64,000 nucleotides of DNA from Cordylochernes scorpioides. Taxonomy: Eukaryota; Arthropoda; Arachnida; Pseudoscorpiones; Chernetidae. Below, one piece after another: positions 53,151 through 61,252 of the stretch. The stretch spans positions 71,787,118 to 71,851,117 of the forward strand of contig CP092881.1 in assembly GCA_030710605.1 (NCBI GenBank). Reading direction: 5' to 3'. A program made the position numbers and the translations under genes. The notes beneath the pieces were generated by a model, which had not been told where the DNA came from, ran no database searches, and saw nothing but the letters and a program-made list of their open reading frames with translations. Each line of letters begins with the position of its first letter. Within the stretch, counting starts at the first letter, position 1.

Positions 53151-54218
53151 TCTATTTAAAAAAAAAAAAACCATATATATTTGAAATACTAAATATTGTG
53201 AGATTAGAATGAATTCGTAGTTAATAAAATAGAAGAGATTCAATCACAATTTTCTTTAATTGTATTCTGATGGAACATAATTAAGGATGAAATACCTGAC
53301 TTAAAGCGTGAAGAATATAAAAAGACGTATTTAAATAACTACAAAAGAAAGAGAGATTGAGATTGAATATACTTTTATAATCGTACATATACTATATAAA
53401 TAAATATATATTTTTTGAAAAAAGGCATCTCCTTATCTTGAAACTGAAAGTTGCTGATGGTTTGCGCCATCAATCGGAATAAATATTAACTATTCTCGTA
53501 CAATATCACATTTGTACTAGATATATATATGTTGTAATATATTCCAATACATCTGTGTCTCCATGTATTGTATGAATGTATAATGATTGCCAAAGTGTGA
53601 CAAATAAAATTTCGAGTGAGCGTCAGCCGATGCCAGAAGGGTCCCTCTAGCTTCCTGGTAATTTACGACCGTCTGCATTTTTGTCTCGACGGCAGCAGGG
53701 TGCGACATTCCAGTCTGGGCCCCTACAGCCCCCCCCCCCTTTTTTTATGAAAACAGTTAGTCGGCTTGGGGACGAGACTTGCAGACGTCTCTAGACAGTT
53801 CTCCCCTAGACTGGTGTCGGCTGGACTCACTCTTTCGCCATCTCCGTGGTGACATCTAATATGCCTCGTCCTTTTGTGTAATCTCAATTCCACGCCTGAA
53901 ACCACTCTAATCATTGTGGCCACCACGACTGCAAACCAACATGCCACACTACATTCATCCAACAGATACAACAACTGTACATCACTACATATATATATAT
54001 ATAACCCAGGTTCCTGGAGCACAGAACGCCAACTACCCGGGGGGTCCAGCTCACTAGTATGGACTAGTGTTGAGCGTTTTTACTCGCGTCCTGTTTTGAT
54101 TGCTGAGTTGAACCAGTTGACCAGAAAGTTCCATGCTGAAGTTGAGTCTGGAAGTCTGGCCATAGATCTAGGATTGAAGTAGGTCAGTCCGAGTAGGATA
54201 ACAAAACCTTACAAAAAG
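53151..54218. other. Spacer with ribozyme-repeat end fragment
   Basis: 53420-53515 is an end fragment of the 52.1 kb repeat (GAAAGTTGCTGATGG, TATTAACTATTCTCG). The rest, including 53600-54190, has no recognised gene. Confidence 0.45.
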
Positions 54219-54467
54219 TTTTGAGCCGGCCAACGGGAAACAACAACAATAGGTTTATATATAGAAAGCCGCGACATCTGGCGGTCGAATTTACAGAGTA
54301 TTTTATTCTAGAAATTATAATTTTAAAATAAAATCATTTTTATATAATATCATTTTATTTCAAATTATATTTCACAGATTCAAATATTCTGTTTAAATAT
54401 ACCACCAGATGTCGAGACTTTCCCTATATAAAACCGATTGCTGTGTTTCCCGATGGCCGGCTCAAAA
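54219..54467. repeat. Imperfect palindrome, MITE-like
   Basis: TTTTGAGCCGGCCAACGGGA and the complement of CCCGATGGCCGGCTCAAAA end a 249-bp element with further pairing inside (GCGACATCTGGCGG / CCACCAGATGTCGAG). Class unknown. Confidence 0.7.
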
Positions 54468-54559
54468 ATTTCGTACATTATGGAAATAATCTTTTGTTTT
54501 TCCTTGTTCTACTCATCTTAAGCCAGACAGTACTTTTATCAAATTATTTTTATTTATAT

Positions 54560-54795
54560 TGTCGCGGAGATAAATAAAGCAAGGGCAAGTTTGGGGATAA
54601 TTAATTTATTATAAGGGGTATCTATAGGGAGATAGAGAAAGTACGACTCACCCCAAGTTAAAGTTAATCCTAATGAGGGACGTCAGCTCCCCCCGCCGGC
54701 CAGATTCCCCAGAACCCCTCACACCCAGTGTCCAGGGATGATTGACAGACGTCCCATGGGGCCTCTTGTGATTGGAGCCGCTGAGCTTCTTGACA
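54560..54795 (-). repeat. Gypsy 2 3' LTR
   Basis: 236 bp, TGTCAAGAAGC...CGCGACA on the minus strand. Confidence 0.93.
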
Positions 54796-54830
54796 TTACT
54801 CCCTCCTTAGAAAAAACAGCGACCCGCTGA

Positions 54831-55286
54831 TTAGTTTGTCTCAGCCCTTGTTCTGGAAGGAAATCTATCACGGCTGGTGTTCCTTAGCAGAATAGAATAT
54901 TGTTCTTCAGGGTCCAGGTAGGGCTTCATCCGAATGACATGGATGATATCCTTGGCTTTCCGTGATCGGGGAGAGGGGTCCACGGGCTCTACTTCATACG
55001 TAACTTCTGAAAGCTTCTTGGTCACCTTATAGGGACCGAAGTATCTCTTCAGTAGCTTTTCTGATAGTCCTACTTTTCGGATGGGAGTAAAAACCCACAC
55101 AAGATCATCCTTCTGGTAATAGACTGGAGTATGTTTCTGGTCGTATAGTCTACGGTCTTTCGCCTGTGATTGTAGAAGGCGTGATCGGGAGAGTTGACGC
55201 GCTTCCTCAGCTCTAGTCACAGTCGGTGCATACAATGATCCAACGGTTTCCATCTTTAGAAACTGGAAATCTTCCAAGGAGATCAA
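54831..55286 (-). CDS. Gypsy 2 Pol C-terminal piece
   Basis: From about residue 20 on (TRAEEARQLSRSRLLQ) this aligns with the end of gypsy 1 Pol: KDDLVWVFTPIRK, the GPY/F motif RYFGPYKVTKK and KDIIHVIRMKPYLDPEEQ. It is separated from the main Pol frame by a deletion and frameshift that removed the integrase catalytic core. Probably not translated separately. Confidence 0.8.
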   Translation of the reverse strand: MISLEDFQFLKMETVGSLYAPTVTRAEEARQLSRSRLLQSQAKDRRLYDQKHTPVYYQKDDLVWVFTPIRKVGLSEKLLKRYFGPYKVTKKLSEVTYEVEPVDPSPRSRKAKDIIHVIRMKPYLDPEEQYSILLRNTSRDRFPSRTRAETN

Positions 55287-57819
55287 CCCCGACCTTATAG
55301 AATGGCTTTTCTACGGGCGGTATGGATACAAGTTGTCCAGCCGGACGTCGAGGTAATTTCTTCCTTCGTTGACACTCCCGACAATGGCTTACATATTGGC
55401 GAACAGTTCTATAAAGGCCAGGCCAATAGAATCGTTTTTTGACTTTGTCATACGTCCGGGCGAAACCTAAATGCCCAGCTGTAGGAGCATCATGTAAATC
55501 TGCCATAACTTCCGATCTTAAGTGCTTAGGGATCATCATAAGCCAGGGTCTTCCAGTTGTGCTATAGTTTTTCTTGTATAAGATGCCGTCGATAATGCTG
55601 AATTCCTTTCTGGTGTAGCCCGAGTTTAAATGATCGATTATTTTAGCTAAATCCGGGTCTTTAGTCTGCTCTATATCGACGTTGGTTAGTGACATCACAG
55701 AACTTGGTTGATCGTTCTCAAGCGGGCTCTTTGACAGACAATCGGCATCCTTATGTTTGCGTCCGCTCTTGTAGATAACGGTCACGTCAAATTCTTGCAA
55801 CTTCAGCGCCCATCTTGCCAAACGGCCAGAAGGATCTTTCTGCCCTACCAACCAACATAGAGAATGATGGTCAGTGACAACCGTGAATGGTCGACCAAAC
55901 AAATATGGGCGGAATTTGCTAATAGACCAGACTACAGCAAGGCATTCTTTTTCCGTTGTAGAATAGTTATTTTCAGCCTTTGTCAAGCTTCTAGATGCAT
56001 AAGCTATAGGCCGCTCCTTTCCACCTTGTATTTGTAGAAGAACAGCTCCAATACCATGTCCGCTTGCATCCGTGTGTAGATGGGTATCAGCGGATTCATC
56101 AAAGTGTCCTAAGACAGGCTCTGAAATTAGAGCTGTTTTAAGGACTTCAAACGCTTTCTCTTGAGCTGCATCCCAATAAAATTGTTTTTCAGTCTTCAGT
56201 AGGTCATGCAAAGATCTAGCTTTGCCGGCAAAGTTCTCAATAAATCTTCGGTAATAGGAACATAATCCAAGAAAGCTCTTCAGTTCAGAGATATTCCTTG
56301 GCCTCGGAAATTTAGAGACGGCTTTAACTTTATCTGGATCTGGATGAATTCCATTGGCGTCAACAAGGTGTCCCAAAATCTTTATCCTCCTTGATCCAAA
56401 AAGACACTTTTTGTGGTTCAAGCTTAGTCCAGCTTTCTGGATGCAGCTTAATACAAGTTGTAGACGACGTAGATGTTCCTCAAAGGTAGGTGCGTAAACT
56501 ACGATGTCGTCCAGGTAGCAAAGGCACATGTTCCATTTAAGACTGCCCAGAACACTATCTATCATCCTTTCAAACGTTGCTGGAGCGTTGCAAAGACCGA
56601 AAGGCATTACTTGGAATTCATACAGCCCATCTGGAGTGATGAAAGCAGTTTTCTCCCTGTCTTTTTCGTCCACTTCAATCTGCCAATACCCGGACCGAAG
56701 ATCCATCGTGGAGAAGTAACTAGAGCCGGCTAAACTGTCCAAGGCATCGTCAATGCGTGGCAGCGGGTAAACATCTTTTTTTGTTATCTTATTTAATCGA
56801 CGGTAATCTACGCAGAATCTCCAGGTCCCGCCTTTCTTTCGAACTAGAATAACTGGAGATGACCAAGGACTTTCAGAGGGCTTCACGATGTGATTTTCAA
56901 TCATCTTGTTCACCTCATCTTGAATTAGTCGTCGTTCACTTGGTGCTACTCTATAGGACTGCTGTTTGATAGTAGAGTGGTCGCCTGTGTTTATCTTGTG
57001 CTTCACAGTACTGGTGGGCCTAATAGGAGTACTCCCAAAGTCAAATATGTCAATAAACTCGTCAAGGCATGAAACAAGCTGTAACCTTTGAATTTCAGAC
57101 AGCCCTGGATCTAGAGTAAGGTTTATCTTCTGTGACCATTCATGTGACTTTAGCTGCGTTTCTTGTAACTTATCGCTGGATTCAATAAGACTGCAGATAT
57201 TCCCATTCTCATAACTTTCCATGGTGCACATATTCATTCCTGATGGAATCAGTTGCGGCCAAGAGGCTCCATTCGCCACCCAAATGCTACCTCGGCCGTG
57301 TCGAAATGTAACCAATGAGTTTGGTATAAGAACTTCCTTTCTTAATAATAAGTCCTTAGAAGTTGAGACTAAAACATCTCTAACACCACATATTTCTTCG
57401 TTTACCACACTGATCTTCTTTATTGATTTAGGCGGGATGACAAAGTCGTCGGAAGCAAACAATCTCCGGTTTTCCTCCTCTCGAGATTCCAGGACGGAGG
57501 TTTCCCCGAGATGGAGTTCATTTCTGCCACAATCAATGACGGCCTCGGTGGCCTTGAAGAAGTCCCATCCAAATATGATGTCATGGCTGCATTCCACCAT
57601 AACAACGAATTCAAATGAGATATTCAGACCATTAACTTCTATGTTCAGGACACATTTTCCTAGGGTCTCTATTAAATTTTTGTTTGCGGCTTTAAGAATG
57701 GGACCTGGTTCTTTGAAGAGAGGTGTCTTTAGTTCGCGTCGAAATTTGTCTGAAATAACAGAAAAGTCGGCTCCTGAATCCACCAATGCTTTAATTTTGC
57801 GTCCATTTATTTCGACCAT
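55213..57819 (-). CDS. Gypsy 2 Pol: protease, RT, RNase H, start of integrase
   Basis: 868 codons from the ATG at 57819 (MVEINGRKIKALVDSG). The frame is open upstream to the gag end in -1. Protease ALVDSGADFSVIS; reverse transcriptase VMPFGLCNAPATF and YLDDIVVYAP; RNase H TDASGHGIGAVLLQ, TTEKECLAVVW; integrase zinc region HDAPTAGH...CRECQRR. The frame ends soon after WIIVCTD, the first integrase Asp. The D-E remainder is deleted, so the element cannot integrate unaided. Confidence 0.9.
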   Translation of the reverse strand: MVEINGRKIKALVDSGADFSVISDKFRRELKTPLFKEPGPILKAANKNLIETLGKCVLNIEVNGLNISFEFVVMVECSHDIIFGWDFFKATEAVIDCGRNELHLGETSVLESREEENRRLFASDDFVIPPKSIKKISVVNEEICGVRDVLVSTSKDLLLRKEVLIPNSLVTFRHGRGSIWVANGASWPQLIPSGMNMCTMESYENGNICSLIESSDKLQETQLKSHEWSQKINLTLDPGLSEIQRLQLVSCLDEFIDIFDFGSTPIRPTSTVKHKINTGDHSTIKQQSYRVAPSERRLIQDEVNKMIENHIVKPSESPWSSPVILVRKKGGTWRFCVDYRRLNKITKKDVYPLPRIDDALDSLAGSSYFSTMDLRSGYWQIEVDEKDREKTAFITPDGLYEFQVMPFGLCNAPATFERMIDSVLGSLKWNMCLCYLDDIVVYAPTFEEHLRRLQLVLSCIQKAGLSLNHKKCLFGSRRIKILGHLVDANGIHPDPDKVKAVSKFPRPRNISELKSFLGLCSYYRRFIENFAGKARSLHDLLKTEKQFYWDAAQEKAFEVLKTALISEPVLGHFDESADTHLHTDASGHGIGAVLLQIQGGKERPIAYASRSLTKAENNYSTTEKECLAVVWSISKFRPYLFGRPFTVVTDHHSLCWLVGQKDPSGRLARWALKLQEFDVTVIYKSGRKHKDADCLSKSPLENDQPSSVMSLTNVDIEQTKDPDLAKIIDHLNSGYTRKEFSIIDGILYKKNYSTTGRPWLMMIPKHLRSEVMADLHDAPTAGHLGFARTYDKVKKRFYWPGLYRTVRQYVSHCRECQRRKKLPRRPAGQLVSIPPVEKPFYKVGVDLLGRFPVSKDGNRWIIVCTDCD

Positions 57820-57905
57820 AACAAAATTTTCTTTTAATTTAGCGGCGATATACCCTGGAGGATTTTCCTCAATGGCGACCTCACCCCCGTTAGAAGCCGC
57901 TCCAC

Positions 57906-57914
57906 TTAGTTTTT
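57906..57914 (-). promoter_or_regulatory. Putative -1 frameshift site, gypsy 2
   Basis: AAAAACTAA on the minus strand at the gag stop. The -1 frame continues KLSGAASNGGEVAIE into Pol. Compare 42637-42646. Confidence 0.6.
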
Positions 57915-59117
57915 CACATTCTGAGGCATGGGAGAACGGCTGAAACGACGGGCTGGCGACTGGGATTGTCTTCGGGCTGGCGACCTTGCGCGGCTTGGAT
58001 GTGGGGAAGAGCTCCGGTAGAAGTACGTCGAGGTTTGGGGCCTTACATAGTCGTCGTCGGCGTCATATCTCGGGGGTCGACTCGAAAATCCAACATTTCT
58101 TCCTTCTCCGCCATTCCTTGACCTGGCTTCAGCGAAGACCTGCCGTCGTTCCCTACAATAACGGACGACATGTCCGGGGGTTTGTCGTCGTAGGTTCTCC
58201 AATGTTCCGTCTTCCTGGGTTGGGTTGGTCGGTCGATATTATAATAGGGCGTTCGTGGTTGTTGTTGTACCACGTTGACTTGTGGTCTGGTAGGTTGTAG
58301 AGCACGGCTGACCTCTTCCCTCACAGTCTGTTCCAGGGCGTTCACCTCTCGGAGAGGATTGATCACTTCAGGTGCTGAGAAAACCTTTTGTATCTCTTCT
58401 CTAACGATGCGGCGAATTAACGCGGCCAAGTTGTCTGAGTCGTCAACACATGAAATGGGCATTACGTTTGACAACCTAGCGAATTTCGTACGGCCGATCC
58501 TGCGCTGCTTGACGGTTGTCAGATGACGGCAAAACTTCAGGATCTCATCTACTGTCTCTATGTCTTTCGCCACCAATACCTGGTATGTGTCCTCCGAAAT
58601 TCCCTTTATAATGTGAGCAACTATCTCACCTTCTTCCATGCGAGGGTTCACCTGGTGGCAGAGACTAAGAATCTCCTGGATGTATGACTCGCTGGATTCC
58701 TCGGTCTTCTGTGCTCTTGACTTCAGAACTTCCTCGGCGCGTCGAGCAGAATCCTCTTGCAGTCCGAACACACCGCGGAATGCGTCTTCAAAGCTTCTCC
58801 ACGAGTTGAGTGATTCTTCGTTATTATCAAACCACCTTCCAGCAGTTCCGTTCAAGTAAAATACGACGTTGGCAAGCTTCATGGTCTCGTCCCATCTGTT
58901 GTACTTCGACACTCTCTCGTACTCTTTCAACCACTGTCCAGGGTTTATATTTCCATCTCCAGAAAAGGTAGAAGGATCTCGTTGGCGCTGACAAGGGAGG
59001 TAGGATCCGCTAACAGTAGGTCTGTGGTCATCTTCAATTTCTATTCGTTGTGGCAAAGGTTGAAGAATTGGTTCACGTCCCTGTAGACGTCGACTTCTTC
59101 GAAGTTCCGTCACGCTA

Positions 59118-59133
59118 CCCAGCGTCTCCACCA
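59118..59133 (-). promoter_or_regulatory. Candidate gypsy 2 primer binding site
   Basis: TGGTGGAGACGCTGGG, five bases inside the 5' LTR on the minus strand. Matches the gypsy 1 site in TGGYGGAGA. Confidence 0.55.
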
Positions 59134-59138
59134 AAATA

Positions 59139-59374
59139 TGTCGCAGAGATAAATAAAGCAAGGGCAAGTTTGGGGATAATTAATTTATTATAAGGGGTAT
59201 CTATAGGGAGATAGAGAAAGTACGACTCACCCCAAGTTAAAGTTAATCCTAATGAGGGACGTCAGCTCCCCCCGCCGGCCAGATTCCCCAGAACCCCTCA
59301 CACCCGGTGTCCAGGGATGATTGACAGACGTCCCATGGGGCCTCTTGTGATTGGAGCCGCTGAGCTTCTTGACA
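59139..59374 (-). repeat. Gypsy 2 5' LTR
   Basis: 236 bp. About two substitutions from the other LTR (GCAGAG/GCGGAG and CCCGGTG/CCCAGTG). Confidence 0.93.
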
Positions 59375-59869
59375 AAATATTCCTTTAGTTCAAATAAATT
59401 ACTGATCAAAACTATTTTTATTATTATATTTCAAGATTTTAACCACGACTGCATTACCATAGCATAATCCTCAAGTTAATTAAAATCACGCACATAATCT
59501 CTTTTTTTATATATAACATATATATATTTAAACTTATTAAAAATATAATTTTTTTTCTATAAATATCATATTCCTTAAAATTCAACATACAATTTAAAAA
59601 AAAAAAACGTCACATCTTTGATAGAAAAATAAACTGCGTTTATTGCATGGAATTTTGACGATCAAAATGAATATTATTCAAAAAAGATAAAGTAGAGAGA
59701 TAAATAAATATATAATTTGTCTTATAGAAATTTAATTAAGATTTTATTGCCCTTTTTGATCCAATATATGCCTTTTTAATAAAAGATTTATTTATGGATT
59801 GCTCTATTTAAAAAAGCTGTATATATGTGAAAAAATAGTACAAATGTGATATTGTACTGGGATAAGGTG
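59375..59869. other. A+T-rich spacer
   Basis: A fragment of the ATAT family (TCCAATATATGCCTTTTTAA) at about 59760. Otherwise nothing. Confidence 0.5.
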
Positions 59870-60215
59870 CATAAATTATGAAAAAGGCATCTCCTTATCG
59901 TGCAACTGAAAGTTGCTAATGGCTTGCGCCATCTATCGGAATAAATATCAACTATTCTCGTTGATTTTTAATTATTCCAGAATTGGCCAAATACCCATTC
60001 TTGATTAATCAAAAAAAGCTAACCACGGACGCGTTTCGGGCTGTTGGCCCTCATCAGCGTGGTGCAAGCTGTACCTCAACGACCAAAAAACTGTGGGTAT
60101 TTGGCCAATTCTGGAATAATAAAAAATCAACGAGAATAGTTGATATTTATTCCGATAGATGGCACAAGCCATCAGCAACTTTCAGTTGCACGATAAGGAG
60201 ATGCCTTTTTCATAA
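59870..60215. repeat. Ribozyme palindrome with hammerhead in the loop
   Basis: Arms of about 115-120 bp (AAAAAGGCATCTCCTTATCG... and complement) around a centre that carries one hammerhead on the minus strand. Confidence 0.85.
60017..60070 (-). ncRNA. Hammerhead ribozyme, type I, fully canonical
   Basis: Minus strand: AGCT-TGC-ACCACG, CTGATGA, GGGC CAACA GCCC, GAA, ACGCGT, C, CGTGGT-T-AGCT. Same structure as 52284-52337, with one loop difference. Confidence 0.88.
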
Positions 60216-60217
60216 TC

Positions 60218-60272
<55 letters not shown>
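60218..60272. repeat. (AT)n microsatellite
   Basis: Simple AT repeat between two fold-backs. Confidence 0.95.
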
Positions 60273-60279
<7 letters not shown>

Positions 60280-60426
60280 TAAAGAAGGCATCTCCTGACC
60301 ACGAGCACATGTGCTTTTTAGATGGTAGAGCGCCATCTAGTGGAGCAAAAATAAACTAAACTAAGCGCTCTGCCATCTAAAAAGCACATGTGCTCGTGGT
60401 CAGGAGATGCCTTCTTTATTTTTAAT
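60271..60426. repeat. Short palindrome, ends of the 7.4 kb family
   Basis: Arms of about 62 bp (AAATAAAGAAGGCATCTCCT...) around GGAGCAAAAATAAAC. The ribozyme-bearing interior is deleted. Confidence 0.88.
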
Positions 60427-60468
60427 ATCAACACCTGACCCACTTATCTTCTATTTTTTCTATTGTTT

Positions 60469-60472
<4 letters not shown>

Positions 60473-60509
<37 letters not shown>
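60473..60509. repeat. (AT)n microsatellite
   Basis: Simple AT repeat bordering the CCATGG-family element. Confidence 0.95.
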
Positions 60510-60512
<3 letters not shown>

Positions 60513-60960
60513 AGACAAGGGTCACCTCTCCCGTCAAAATAGACGTCTTAAACCAGACGCCATCTATGACGGGAGAGGCGACCCTTGTCTCTTTAGATCA
60601 ATATCCTCCCGGCAAAATTTCCATCTATATTTTAGCCATAGATATGGCCCAGCCACTTTGCCAGCTAAACACCTCTTTGGCAGATTGTCAAGATTCCATT
60701 AGATTCCGTGTGGATCTCGTGGAATAAAGTCCGTCCTAGACTGACGAAGGCCATTAGCCCGAAATCATGGTCTCTAGGTGGACAATCTCAGTTTATCAAA
60801 GCTGGTGTTGTGGCTTTGTCACCGACCCGAGGCCGCTAGTTGCGGCGACGGTCAATAGATGGCGTCTGGTTTAAGACGTCTATTTTGACGGGAGAGGCGA
60901 CCCTTGTCTCTTTAGATCAATTTCCTCCCGGCAAAATTTCCACCTAAATATAAATATATA
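60510..60960 (+). repeat. CCATGG-family element with hammerhead
   Basis: Begins with a palindrome (GACAAGGGTCACCTCTCCCG and complement GGGAGAGGCGACCC near 60530-60590) and ends at 60860-60950 with another copy of the same end. The ribozyme lies between. Confidence 0.75.
60729..60783 (+). ncRNA. Hammerhead ribozyme, CCATGG family
   Basis: GTCC-GT-CCTAGA, CTGACGA, AGGC CATTA GCCC (three strong pairs plus A-C), GAA, ATCATGGT, C, TCTAGG-T-GGAC. Stem I pairs perfectly in both helices. The single T on the 3' side of the internal loop is shared with the ACGCGT family. Confidence 0.78.
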
Positions 60961-61184
60961 TACAAATTTTATATATAGATGGGGGAATTTTGTCGGGGGG
61001 AAATCGATCTATAAAAACAAAAGATGCTTTCCTGTAAAAAAATACGTTAAAACTAACCACTATCTATTGATTGCCCCCGCGAACTAACGGACTCAGAACG
61101 GTGACAAAGGACAAAATATCTTAAATATCGTAGTTAGATTCCCCTTACAGTGTTATTTATTTATTTTTTATATACAAAATGTAA

Positions 61185-61227
61185 TGCCTTGACAAAGGTT
61201 GGCGTTCAGTCAACCGAAATATTGGCA
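61185..61227 (+). ncRNA. Hammerhead-like unit with paired C3U/G8A change
   Basis: TGCC, TTGACAA, A, GGTTGGC-GTTCA-GTCAACC, GAA, ATAT, T, GGCA. Position 7 is C here and T in the other copies, the free position of the consensus. Stem I and II pair well. The adjacent Tigger insertion at 61253 interrupts the repeat downstream. Confidence 0.55.
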
Positions 61228-61252
61228 AATAAATATTTTATTAAATCAAATT

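Larger units (their letters stand above)
57906..59167 (-). pseudogene. Gypsy 2 Gag, frameshifted at the zinc knuckle
   Basis: The frame from 59167 to 58043 encodes LRRSRRLQG, the capsid-like region (STFSGDGNINPGQWLKEYE) and RTYDDKP. A deletion then removes the first two Cys of the zinc knuckle. The rest (GHVVRYCRERR and an Arg/Ser-rich tail to 57906) is in another frame. The first ATG in frame is at 58882, about 95 codons in, as in gypsy 1 well after conserved coding sequence. Confidence 0.85.
54560..59374 (-). mobile_element. Ty3/gypsy element 2, 4815 bp, defective
   Basis: 236-bp LTRs (54560-54795, 59139-59374) differ at about two sites. No perfect target duplication (ATAT versus AAAT). 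Gag and Pol are related to gypsy 1 but belong to another lineage. The zinc knuckle and the integrase core are damaged by deletions. Confidence 0.95.

Noticed and set aside
57221..57943. 240-codon plus-strand frame opposite gypsy 2 Pol
   Set aside because: Antisense shadow of the protease region.
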